41,085 nucleotides of DNA, taken from contig NZ_LOEE01000036.1 of the NCBI RefSeq assembly GCF_001562415.1, forward strand, positions 1-41,085, read 5' to 3'. Below the pieces are notes generated by a model. The model worked only from the letters and a program-made list of their open reading frames with translations. It ran no database searches and was not told the origin of the DNA. A program made the translations under genes and the position numbers. Shown here in pieces: positions 27,427 to 34,801 of this stretch (the stretch's first letter is position 1; every line of letters starts with the position of its first letter). Source of the DNA: Thermotalea metallivorans (GTDB taxonomy: Bacteria; Bacillota; Clostridia; Peptostreptococcales; Thermotaleaceae).

Positions 27427-27875
27427 TAAAGAGTGCTTAATTCCATATCCAATAACTTTTTATACATCTTCGCAAAAGTAGCTGCAAGGCCATCCAACTC
27501 AAATATGACGGACTCCGATTTTCCATCAAGCCGAAGTTCTAAAATTGCATAATGCTTCTTCTTTGCCACATGCTTAGATCCGACTCCGCTCATTACCCCT
27601 GCAATGACCCCTGCCCATCCGAAAGCCAGACCACCAGCAGTACCACGAACCAGTATACTTTTTTTCTTTTTCTCAAGTGCCTCTGTTTCGCAAATATCCA
27701 AAGACAGAACATCTGACAGAGAAATCCCATAGACTTCCTTCGCTCTAGGCCCGAACAAACCTTTTTTCTGGCGCTTTAATAAAAGTTTTTTCTCATCATG
27801 GGTGATAAGAAAAGTTTCCCCTAAAAACTCAGGAATACCATAGACCATCACCCCATAAAAACCGCCATTGTCCAC
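27426..27875 (-). CDS. Unknown protein with a glycine-rich membrane-like segment
   Basis: The 149-aa protein belongs to no family I recognise. Residues about 15-65 look like a small beta domain (FLGETFLITHDEKKLLLKRQ, ISLSDVLSLDI), suggestive of a PH-like fold. A basic stretch (EKKKKS) is followed by a glycine-zipper-like hydrophobic segment (GGLAFGWAGVIAGVMSGVG) that could insert in or sit on a membrane, then beta strands and a C-terminal helix. The start is a GTG at 27875 with AGGAGG 7 nt upstream. It lies alone between two near-identical 28-29 bp repeats and two hairpins, downstream of hicBA. It may be an acquired accessory gene. Confidence 0.7.
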   Translation of the reverse strand: MDNGGFYGVMVYGIPEFLGETFLITHDEKKLLLKRQKKGLFGPRAKEVYGISLSDVLSLDICETEALEKKKKSILVRGTAGGLAFGWAGVIAGVMSGVGSKHVAKKKHYAILELRLDGKSESVIFELDGLAATFAKMYKKLLDMELSTL

Positions 27876-27957
27876 AAAGATCCCTCCTCTTGAGGCACTT
27901 ATATTCCTTATATTTATATTAGCACATATTCTTTATATTTACATCATTTCTGTTTCC

Positions 27958-27986
27958 GTCCCCTTACGGGGCTTATTTGTTTTTAA
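27958..27986. repeat. Direct repeat copy B
   Basis: The 29-nt sequence starting GTCCCCTTACGGGGCTTATT is the partner of the copy at 27371-27398, in the same orientation and 587 nt away. It directly abuts the REP-like palindrome. Confidence 0.8.
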
Positions 27987-27988
27987 CT

Positions 27989-28015
27989 CGTGTCAGAGAA
28001 CCGTCCCCTGTCACG
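27989..28015. repeat. REP-like palindrome
   Basis: The sequence CGTGTCAGAGAACCGTCCCC, continuing to TGTCACG, folds on the minus strand into a hairpin whose arms pair through GTGACAGGGGA / TTCTCTGACAC with G-U wobbles and one mismatch. Very similar GGGACGGTTCTCTGACA palindromes are associated with REP elements and Y1 REP-associated transposases in many bacteria; that link is from memory, not a search. No such transposase gene is present in this window. Confidence 0.55.
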
Positions 28016-28038
28016 ATCATAAGGATCCTATGATAAAA

Positions 28039-28266
28039 TTATAATTGTGCTAAAAAATCATCTAACTTGATAGATGCCTGCTCTAAAATACTTTTGAAAG
28101 TACCTTTAGCAATTTCCTTATGCATTGGTATAATAACGATGCGAGATGGATTTCCAATCTTTTTATACTTCACATGACTACCTTTTTGTGAAACCTTTTC
28201 AAAGCCAAATTTTTCAAGCAGCTTTATAATTTCTTCAGGTGTTAGTACAGGATATTTCGACCCCAT
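28039..28266 (-). CDS. hicA: HicA-family mRNA interferase toxin
   Basis: The 75-aa protein has the HicA (YcfA) double-stranded-RNA-binding fold pattern: TPEEIIKLLEKFGFE, the catalytic histidine H31 in KGSHVKYKK, and IVIIPMHKEIAKGTFKSIL. HicA toxins cleave mRNA and are neutralised by HicB. Its ATG shares one base with the stop of the upstream antitoxin gene (TAATG), so translation is coupled. The order here, antitoxin first, is the less classical one for hic loci but is common in Firmicutes. Confidence 0.92.
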   Translation of the reverse strand: MGSKYPVLTPEEIIKLLEKFGFEKVSQKGSHVKYKKIGNPSRIVIIPMHKEIAKGTFKSILEQASIKLDDFLAQL

Positions 28267-28472
28267 TATAAAGCTACCTCCATTGTTGTTACAAAAGTAG
28301 GGATATCCGAAATTTCTGGAGTTTCATCTTCAAAATATAATTCCAAAGCCTCCCGTAAATTTTCAATTGATTCTTCAATTGTCTTCCCTTGAGAAGCAAC
28401 ATTATTTTCTATACATTTCGCCACATACCAATTTTCTTCCTTTTGAACGATAACAGTAACCTTGATTTTCAC
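28266..28472 (-). CDS. hicB: HicB-family antitoxin, short form
   Basis: The 68-aa protein is the partial-RNase-H-like HicB domain: VTVIVQKEENWYVAKCIENN, ASQGKTIEESIENLREALELYFE. It binds and inhibits HicA. It lacks the C-terminal HTH or ribbon-helix-helix DNA-binding extension found in longer HicB proteins, so autoregulation would need another route. The start is GTG at 28472 with GAGGTGAT in front. A TATAAT on the minus strand about 40 nt upstream, in GATATAATACC, is a likely -10 box. Confidence 0.9.
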   Translation of the reverse strand: MKIKVTVIVQKEENWYVAKCIENNVASQGKTIEESIENLREALELYFEDETPEISDIPTFVTTMEVAL

Positions 28473-28697
28473 GATATCACCTCATTTTTAAGTTATCCTT
28501 CTATATTGGTATTATATCACAAGAACACATGAAAGATACTGCCAATCCCAGACCTTCTGCAGGGGATAAAATAGCCTAAACTATTTTCTCTTTTCCAAAG
28601 GGCATCATATATCACCTTTCCTTCTTCAAGGGTTTTTTTATAATAAAACTTCTTTTTTCTTTCTTCATTGCCTCTATTTCCTCATTGGTATATACAA

Positions 28698-29140
28698 GTG
28701 AACTACCCTCACTTATAGAAGTGGGAACTTCGTGGTCAATACTCCCAACGGAGCAAGTTTACCCACGCTCAAAGGGCTGTTCCTTCCCCCACGTTACCAT
28801 TACATGGCTAACATATGCCTTCTCTAAATTAAGCTGTGCATTGGCAAGAGCAAGACTATCTACTTCCTTTAGAAATGGAAATTCTTTTTTGTATTGTGCA
28901 GGTGTATTATTTAGCATTTCTCCTGTTTCTTTATAGTGTTCTATCTTGTCATGGAGCATTTTGTTGTATATAAATCTTACATAACCATATACTTTAGCAA
29001 AATATTCCTCTTGTTCTTTTGTTGGATATATCCTGTATTTATAGGCTTTTAGCAAGGTTACACCTCCTTGCATTTACATATAGTTTATATATCAAATAAT
29101 GCGACATTCATCCCCCACTTACAGAAGTGGGCGACTTCCT
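28698..29140 (-). mobile_element. Internally deleted IS605/TnpB-type element with both ends
   Basis: Subterminal hairpins typical of IS200/IS605 elements mark both ends. The left end has CCCACTT (29114-29120) / AAGTGGG (29125-29131); the right end has CACTT (28710-28714) / AAGTG (28719-28723). On the minus strand the left boundary follows TTGAC (29141-29145) and the right boundary ends in TTCAC (28698-28702), a plausible target/cleavage pair. The 443-bp unit holds only a shortened tnpB and no tnpA. It is therefore a non-autonomous derivative; the segment after the tnpB stop may retain a guide-RNA scaffold. Confidence 0.7.
28759..29055 (-). pseudogene. tnpB: Internally deleted tnpB (IS605 OrfB) remnant
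   Basis: The 98-aa frame starts at TTG 29055 behind AGGAGGTG. Residues 1-81 match the N-terminal helix-turn-helix region of IS605 OrfB/TnpB (AYKYRIYPTKEQEEYFAKVYG, FIYNKML, LALANAQLNLEKAY). After residue 81 the sequence jumps to a short tail (MVTWGKEQPFERG) and stops. TnpB is normally about 370-400 aa, so the RuvC nuclease core and zinc finger are missing. The frame is open across the join, consistent with a clean internal deletion. It cannot act as a guided nuclease. Confidence 0.8.
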
Positions 29141-29757
29141 GTCAAGGAAGCCGTAATATTATCCGTCCGTATTCCATGGTCAATTTCCCATTGGATGGGA
29201 TCTTCCTTATATGCACTGTCCACATATTTAATGACAATAGCAATATAGGAACGATATACAGTTTCAGACATTTTTTTTGCATCATCTGTTGACAATGGAT
29301 AAAAACTGGCGGTAAAAGATACCGTTGTGTTTTTTTCTCCTATCAATGCATTGGAATTGGTAATCACTGCAGAATCCATGTAAAATTTTCTTATTTCGTC
29401 TTCTCTCAGACCCCCTGTATAATTCAAATCCTCCCAACTGCCGGTATATTGATTATAATTCATAATCTTTTCAATTTCATAATTTCCTGACATCAATGCA
29501 ACAGGGAATGTATAGTTGCTTACAAGGTAGCTGTTAGGATTTCCTGTTCCGATCGTATGAACAACTCCTTGACTATCCTGCCACTTAAATACCCCATCCG
29601 CCTGCTTCCAATACTCAAAATATGCAACTACCAATCGATAACGATAGGGAGAAGGTGTATTGGCGTAGACTGGTTGTTTGGGGTTTATGAATCCGCTAAA
29701 AATGTTTATACATAGTATAAAAATCAACAGAAAAGCAACAGTTCTTTTTCTTCTCAA
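29119..29757 (-). CDS. Secreted protein of unknown function, 3' end replaced by the IS605-type element
   Basis: The 212-aa frame begins at TTG 29757 behind AAGGAGGATT and has a signal peptide (basic MRRKR, hydrophobic AFLLIFILCINIFSGF, cleavage near VYA-N). The mature part is aromatic and beta-rich (YRYRLVVAYFEYWKQADG) with no family I recognise. Its last codons (after TASLT) run into the left end of the IS605-type element, where the hairpin supplies the stop. The native C-terminus is therefore probably lost or replaced. It is the second gene after the SLH protein in the same direction, so it may have served at the cell surface. Confidence 0.7.
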   Translation of the reverse strand: MRRKRTVAFLLIFILCINIFSGFINPKQPVYANTPSPYRYRLVVAYFEYWKQADGVFKWQDSQGVVHTIGTGNPNSYLVSNYTFPVALMSGNYEIEKIMNYNQYTGSWEDLNYTGGLREDEIRKFYMDSAVITNSNALIGEKNTTVSFTASFYPLSTDDAKKMSETVYRSYIAIVIKYVDSAYKEDPIQWEIDHGIRTDNITASLTGSRPLL

Positions 29758-29794
29758 TTTGCCAATCCTCCTTATTTTTAGATTTCAAAATAGA

Positions 29795-29822
29795 AATTCC
29801 CCAACCTTTTAGTTGGAGAATT
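29795..29822 (-). terminator. Intercistronic hairpin after the SLH gene
   Basis: AATTCCCCAAC pairs with GTTGGAGAATT with one mismatch around a 6-nt loop overlapping the SLH stop codon (29809-29811). The T-tract after it on the minus strand is short, so it may attenuate rather than stop transcription into the secreted-protein gene. Confidence 0.5.
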
Positions 29823-31137
29823 CCATTTCTAATACTTCGTTGTGGTCATCAAAGCTAGTAGCAATAAATATTTTTTCTATATTTTCTAATTCAAAATCCT
29901 TCGGAAGCACATAAAAAGCATGAAACTTCTCGTGTATAGCATAGGCAGGAGATATGCTGAACTTAATGTATGGAAACATTTCTTTGATTTTCTTTTCAGT
30001 AGGTCTCTGGGCATTCCATTCGTCAAATGAACAAGCACTATTGACATATGCAAATTCTCCTTTTTTGTTTAATATGCCTAATCCTATACTGCTGGTATGA
30101 TAGAGTTTTGTGTATTTATCACCAATCTCTACAGGATAGCCTTCGATAACGATACAATCGCTGTCTTTTGACAAACTCCATAGGGTTTGTGTATCCCCTT
30201 TATATGGGGCTTCTTCGTAGGGAACTTTGTGTATGTCTGTAATAACGATTTTATTAAACTTTATGGGTAGCATACTCATGTCTGCTTGTTTGACAATTTC
30301 CGGCTGATACATAATTTTTTTGCTGATTTGATCTATGGCTGTCATTCTTTCTTGAATAGACCTATCTTTATATATCTTAGGATCTAAATCGCCGTTTCTG
30401 ACGGGTTTATCATATCCTAATTCCTGAATTGTATTTTTTTCAAGTTTCGCAGTATCAATAATTCCATCTGCATCTCTAAGTTTGTCAATTTGTTCTTTCT
30501 TTGCCTGTTGTTCCTTTAATACATCCAATGCTTTTATCACCATTGTACTGGCTTCTGCTCTTGTTGCCTTGCCATTGGGTTTAAAAGTATTATCAGGGTA
30601 CCCGTTGATAATTTTATTTTCACTGGCTATGATGATATATCCCTTATCTTTTGCTTTTATATTTTTATCATCTGCAAACGTTGTTGTTTGATTTGCCTTT
30701 TCTTTTGCTTCGGCATCCAAGCCCATAGCTCTTACGATCATTTTTGCCATTTCTATTCTTGTGATTTTTTCATCTGGTGAATACTTTGTACCGTATTCAG
30801 ATTTATCTATAATCCCCTTCGCAACTAATGTATGAATTTCTTTTCCTGCCCAGTGGTGATTGGTATCGGTAAAGCTGTTTCCGTCTATAAAGTCAAGTTG
30901 AAAGGCTTTTCGGATAACTGTAGAAAATTCTGCTCTTGTGATGGTATTATCAGGTCTAAATGTATTATCTTCATAGCCTTTGATCACACCCAGTTCTATG
31001 AGTTTGTTGACGGTTACTTCTGCCCAATGATTGCCCATATCTATAAATTTCTTTGCTAAATTCATTGGATTTGCTGATACTGGCACGATAAATAAAATCA
31101 AAGTTAAGATTAACAAAATGGGAATTGTTTTTTTCAT
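29809..31137 (-). CDS. S-layer-homology (SLH) domain surface protein
   Basis: The 442-aa protein starts with a signal peptide (MKKTIPILLILTLILFIVPVSA). Three SLH domains follow in residues about 28-205; each shows the pattern of a helix with HWA or equivalent, GYxDNTFxPD and TRAE (TRIE in the second). SLH triplets bind pyruvylated secondary wall polymers and fix proteins to the wall. The C-terminal half (about 225-442) is not recognised. The start at 31137 is chosen because AAAGGAG precedes it; a longer frame from 31191 would put 18 odd residues before the signal peptide. It is followed by an unknown secreted protein. Confidence 0.9.
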   Translation of the reverse strand: MKKTIPILLILTLILFIVPVSANPMNLAKKFIDMGNHWAEVTVNKLIELGVIKGYEDNTFRPDNTITRAEFSTVIRKAFQLDFIDGNSFTDTNHHWAGKEIHTLVAKGIIDKSEYGTKYSPDEKITRIEMAKMIVRAMGLDAEAKEKANQTTTFADDKNIKAKDKGYIIIASENKIINGYPDNTFKPNGKATRAEASTMVIKALDVLKEQQAKKEQIDKLRDADGIIDTAKLEKNTIQELGYDKPVRNGDLDPKIYKDRSIQERMTAIDQISKKIMYQPEIVKQADMSMLPIKFNKIVITDIHKVPYEEAPYKGDTQTLWSLSKDSDCIVIEGYPVEIGDKYTKLYHTSSIGLGILNKKGEFAYVNSACSFDEWNAQRPTEKKIKEMFPYIKFSISPAYAIHEKFHAFYVLPKDFELENIEKIFIATSFDDHNEVLEMEFSN

Positions 31138-31317
31138 AAAATAAATCTCCTTTCTATTGACTCCTTTGCTTGTATAATTTCCATGCATCATATTGCTTTC
31201 CCAATATAAGATTCATATGTATGGATAATTGCTTTAATAATTCTTTTCTACAAAAATTTACTTTCTCCCTTTTGTATTTCCACAAAACTCTTCGACGTTT
31301 TCCGACATAAACATCAA

Positions 31318-31360
31318 AACCATCACCATTCCCTCTTGACAGGAGGAAACAGTGATGGTT
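31318..31360 (-). terminator. Terminator downstream of rubrerythrin
   Basis: AACCATCAC (31318-31326) pairs with GTGATGGTT (31352-31360), and inner bases (TTCC / GGAA) can extend the stem. On the minus strand a TTTTGATGTTT run follows. It separates rubrerythrin from the SLH gene. A 93-aa open frame across this spot looks spurious. Confidence 0.6.
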
Positions 31361-31389
31361 ATAAAAATAATTCTTTTCAATTTTCTCTA

Positions 31390-31884
31390 CTAATATTTTA
31401 TAAACTTCTCTCCTGGCACGCCGCAGATAAAGCATTTTTCCGGCACAGCCTTTTCAATATTTCCACAGACAGGACACAGATAATAGAACACTTCCTCTGT
31501 GCTGTCTAAATTGGCAAGAGCTTCTTCATACAGTCTTGCATGGACTTCCTCAGCCTTTAATGCATATGTAAATGTTCTGATGGCTTCTTGATGGCCTTCT
31601 TCTTCCGCTGCTTTTAAAAATTCCGGATACATGCTCTTGTATTCATAAGTTTCACCGCCTACAGCATCCTCTAGATTTTCTGCAGTGCTCTTGATCTTTC
31701 CTGCTACTTCAAAGTGCTTGTGGGCATGAAGTGTTTCTGCATCGGCGGCAGCTCTGAAAAGTTTTGCGGCGTTGGTTTTCCCTTCAGCCTCCGCTTTTTT
31801 GGCATAAGCCAAATATTTTCTGTTTGCCTGGGATTCCCCTGCAAAGGCAGCCATTAAATTTTCTAATGTTTTTTTGTTTTCCAT
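31390..31884 (-). CDS. rbr: Rubrerythrin
   Basis: The 164-aa protein has a four-helix ferritin-like di-iron domain with the paired E/ExxH motifs (AFAGESQANRKYLAYAKKAE; AETLHAHKHFE; AEEVHARLYEEAL) and a C-terminal rubredoxin-like iron site (CPVCG ... CFICG). Rubrerythrins reduce hydrogen peroxide to water in anaerobes using electrons from rubredoxin. The start has GGAGGGGAT upstream. A PerR-like box just in front of the gene suggests peroxide-dependent derepression. It is monocistronic, bounded by a terminator. Confidence 0.96.
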   Translation of the reverse strand: MENKKTLENLMAAFAGESQANRKYLAYAKKAEAEGKTNAAKLFRAAADAETLHAHKHFEVAGKIKSTAENLEDAVGGETYEYKSMYPEFLKAAEEEGHQEAIRTFTYALKAEEVHARLYEEALANLDSTEEVFYYLCPVCGNIEKAVPEKCFICGVPGEKFIKY

Positions 31885-31903
31885 TCTACATCCCCTCCAT
31901 AAT

Positions 31904-31918
31904 GAATAATTATTATTA
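31904..31918. promoter_or_regulatory. PerR-like operator upstream of rubrerythrin
   Basis: GAATAATTATTATTA matches the PerR box TTATAATNATTATAA at 12 of 15 positions, with 11 in a row. It is 20 nt upstream of the rubrerythrin start, in an A/T-rich promoter region. A Fur-family relative such as Fur or Zur would recognise a similar palindrome, but the target gene favours PerR. Confidence 0.5.
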
Positions 31919-32066
31919 ATTAATATTAAGTGTAAAATATTTCTTTTGAAAAATCAAGGCTTTTTTCCATTTTTGGAAGTATCCCACGGATACTGCACAG
32001 TGATGTATATACCCGAGGAGCTTGTCGTCAAACACTTTTCTTTTTCAAAACTGAAAGTTCCTGCCT

Positions 32067-33446
32067 TTAGGCCCTTTCTTCCTGGGGATACATATATTGG
32101 TAGATGTTTTTGCGCCTGTATAAAATACAGCTCAATACAAAGCGGAAGGCCAGATCCAGGGTCATGGCCAGCCAAACCCCCAAGACATGGAAATCAAAAT
32201 AAAGGGACAAAATATAGGCGAAGGGAAGCCGCACCAACCATAATCCTGTTCCCGCCACAATCATGGGGGCTTTTGTGAAGCCCGCTCCCCGCAAGGCTCC
32301 GTTTAGCACCCCTGCCACATTCTGGGGTATCTGGACAATCGCCATGAGCATTAAATATTTTACTCCTAAGGCAATTACATCTGCCTGATTGGTCAAGATG
32401 CCCATGACCTGTGACGGAAAAAAGAATAGTATGGAAACACTGATACTGGTAAGTACAATAGATCCCTTGATGATCTCCTCCATATATTTTTTCCCCAAAT
32501 CTGGATCCCTGGCACCGATTGCCTGGCCCACAAAAGCCGTGGCGGCAACACTGAAACCCACCGCAGGCATATAGGAGATGGCCTCTGCCTGTAGTCCCAA
32601 TTGATGGGCTGCCAGAGAAGTTACGCCAAATTTCAGGATCAGCCTCGTCAGCAGGATAGTGCAAATCTGCCAGAAGATCGATTCAAAGGCCGTAGGCATA
32701 CCCATTTGATAAATGTCTTTGATTCTTTTCCCTTGAAATTTGAAAAAAGAGGGGCCCAGCAACCCGGCCATCACACCATCCCGATGGAACAATGTATAAA
32801 GTCCCACCAAAGCTCCCACAAGCTGGGCAAGGGCTGTTCCTACGGCAGCCCCGGCAACCCCGAGCTTAGGAAACCCTAATTTTCCGAAAATCAGCAGATA
32901 ACTGACCATCACATTGACTACATTCATGATCAATGCAATTTTCATAGGTGTCTTGGTATTGCCCATCCCCTGCAATACCCCTGCCACTACCAGCATGATG
33001 GCTAAAAAGGGCAGGCCCCAAGAAACAATTTTTAAATAAAGGATACTCTGGGCCAGCAGCTCCCCTTCCGCATGGAACCACTGGATAAAAAAATCGGCTT
33101 TCCAATAGATCCCCTGCTGAATGACAATCACAAGCAAAATGGACGACAGTAGGGTTTGCTGTATTACATTCCTCAGTTTTTTATGATCCTGGGCCCCGAA
33201 GGCCTGGGCTGCAAATACCGTTCCCCCCGTGGCAACTCCTTTGAACAGTGCCCATACAATATAGGTAATGCGCATGCTCAGCCCTACGGCTGCAACGGCC
33301 ACGGCTCCCGTCCTCCCGATCATAGCTGTAGATAGAAAGCCTGCCAGCATCTGCAGTATATTTTCCAAACAGATGGGCAGAATCATACCGTATATTTTCC
33401 TGCGAATCTCCTGCTTGCAAGGATGCCTTTTTTCTTCTGCAATCAT
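32067..33446 (-). CDS. MATE-family efflux transporter
   Basis: The 459-aa protein has about 12 hydrophobic helices in two homologous halves. MATE features include MILPICLENILQMLAGFLSTAMIG in helix 1 and GVATGGTVFAAQAFGAQ in the first half, mirrored by FVGQAIGARDPDLGKK in the second. MATE carriers export organic cations or drugs by exchange with Na+ or H+. It lies 79 nt downstream of mutY in the same direction. The substrate cannot be inferred. Confidence 0.93.
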   Translation of the reverse strand: MIAEEKRHPCKQEIRRKIYGMILPICLENILQMLAGFLSTAMIGRTGAVAVAAVGLSMRITYIVWALFKGVATGGTVFAAQAFGAQDHKKLRNVIQQTLLSSILLVIVIQQGIYWKADFFIQWFHAEGELLAQSILYLKIVSWGLPFLAIMLVVAGVLQGMGNTKTPMKIALIMNVVNVMVSYLLIFGKLGFPKLGVAGAAVGTALAQLVGALVGLYTLFHRDGVMAGLLGPSFFKFQGKRIKDIYQMGMPTAFESIFWQICTILLTRLILKFGVTSLAAHQLGLQAEAISYMPAVGFSVAATAFVGQAIGARDPDLGKKYMEEIIKGSIVLTSISVSILFFFPSQVMGILTNQADVIALGVKYLMLMAIVQIPQNVAGVLNGALRGAGFTKAPMIVAGTGLWLVRLPFAYILSLYFDFHVLGVWLAMTLDLAFRFVLSCILYRRKNIYQYMYPQEERA

Positions 33447-33525
33447 ATCCCCAACCCACTTTGCACAAAAATTTATTTCGCTACTCTAACTATTCTATTA
33501 TATAATAAATTTTTCAAATATAATA

Positions 33526-34644
33526 TTAAATTTTTCCGCAATCATCGATTTCTTTTATTTTTTTCAGCACCTTTCGAAATGCCGTGGGAATAGGATATTG
33601 TTTGATTTCCTTCAGGGTGACCCATTGGACGGGAGGATATTCAATTTTTGCCTCTTCCATGAAACAGGCGACGTAGACCTCCATGTGCCATTTCAGATGG
33701 GTAAAAATATGGGTGGCATCCAATACATGCTTCGCTCCTGTCACTTCCATACCGTAGGTATCCTTTAACTCCTGCCGGATACTTTTTCCCCGCTCCCAGC
33801 CTTTTTCCCGCTCCACTGCCGGAAAACCCCACAGGCCTGCCAAAAGACTATCCCCGGGCCTTTTGGTAATCAGCAGCTTGTCCCCTTTCCAGACAAGCCC
33901 CACCTCTAAGAAAACCTCTTTCACCTTTGTTTTTTTCTTTTTGATGGGCAGCTCGTGCTGAATCCCTTTTTGTCGTGCGCAGCATGCTTCAAAAATGGGG
34001 CAGGCAATACACTTGGGAGCTATGGGGGTACAAATGAGGGCGCCCAATTCCATCAGTCCCTGATTGAAAAAGGAAGGATTTTCCGGTGGAATCACCACAG
34101 CTCCTATTTTCTCCATTTCTTTTTTGGTCTTTTCCCCCCCAATGTCTTCCTGGACACAGAAAACCCTGGAAAAAACCCGCATGACATTGCCATCCACTGC
34201 AGGCACAGGTTGTCCGTAGGCAATGCTCAATATGGCCCCTGCCGTATAGGAACCGATGCCCGGTATTTTTTTGATTTCCTTCAGGCGATGGGGAATCCTT
34301 CCTCCATAATGTTCCGCCACCACCTTTGCGCCCCTGTGAAGATTTCTAGCCCTGGAGTAATAGCCTAAACCTTCCCAAGCCTTCAATACTTCCTCCTCAT
34401 GGGCCTTGGCCAAGGCTTCGACGGTGGGAAATTTCTCCATAAACTGCTGAAAATATGGAATCACCGTTTCTACCCTAGTCTGCTGGAGCATTACCTCCGA
34501 AACCCATATGGCATAGGGATTTTGGGTCTCTCTCCAAGGCAGTTTTCGATGATTCTGTCTATACCAGCAAATCAAATTCTCTTGAATTCCCTTTACCCAA
34601 TCCTGATCAAATTTTTCCCAATCCTTTGTTTTGTACATTTCCAT
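33526..34644 (-). CDS. mutY: A/G-specific adenine glycosylase MutY
   Basis: The 372-aa enzyme removes adenine mispaired with 8-oxoguanine. The catalytic E50 is in SEVMLQQTRVETV, the helix-hairpin-helix is KIPGIGSYTAG (126-136), and D151 is in PAVDGNVMRV. The [4Fe-4S] cysteines C205, C212, C215 and C221 follow the C-x6-C-x2-C-x5-C spacing. A C-terminal Nudix-like domain (about 240-365) reads 8-oxoguanine. It is oxidative-damage repair, next to the oxidative-stress protein rubrerythrin two genes away. The MATE gene follows. Confidence 0.97.
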   Translation of the reverse strand: MEMYKTKDWEKFDQDWVKGIQENLICWYRQNHRKLPWRETQNPYAIWVSEVMLQQTRVETVIPYFQQFMEKFPTVEALAKAHEEEVLKAWEGLGYYSRARNLHRGAKVVAEHYGGRIPHRLKEIKKIPGIGSYTAGAILSIAYGQPVPAVDGNVMRVFSRVFCVQEDIGGEKTKKEMEKIGAVVIPPENPSFFNQGLMELGALICTPIAPKCIACPIFEACCARQKGIQHELPIKKKKTKVKEVFLEVGLVWKGDKLLITKRPGDSLLAGLWGFPAVEREKGWERGKSIRQELKDTYGMEVTGAKHVLDATHIFTHLKWHMEVYVACFMEEAKIEYPPVQWVTLKEIKQYPIPTAFRKVLKKIKEIDDCGKI

Positions 34645-34733
34645 ATTCTTCTTCTCCTTTGGTCCTATCTTTTATTTATTATAGCACAATATCATGTCCA
34701 ACTTTCCTAGTCCCTAAAAGATGTAAGGATTTT

Positions 34734-34768
34734 CCTCTCTACATAGAGAGGGGTCTTATGGACCCCTC
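34734..34768 (-). terminator. Two mutually exclusive hairpins after livF
   Basis: GAGGGGTC (34748-34755) pairs with GACCCCTC (34761-34768). The overlapping CCTCTCTA (34734-34741) can pair with TAGAGAGG (34744-34751). Both stems are perfect 8-bp and share four bases. They lie between the end of the liv operon and mutY. U-tracts are weak, so the terminator role is tentative. Confidence 0.5.
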
Positions 34769-34801
34769 AGACTTTAGACAAAGCAATGGGAATTGTCAAC
34801 A

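Noticed and set aside
31154-31435. 93-aa minus-strand frame between rubrerythrin and the SLH gene
   Set aside because: It overlaps the end of rubrerythrin, runs through a terminator hairpin and has a basic, low-complexity composition without a ribosome-binding site.
31946-32278. 110-aa plus-strand frame across the end of the MATE gene
   Set aside because: It is antisense to a clear transporter gene and shows no protein-like pattern or start signal.
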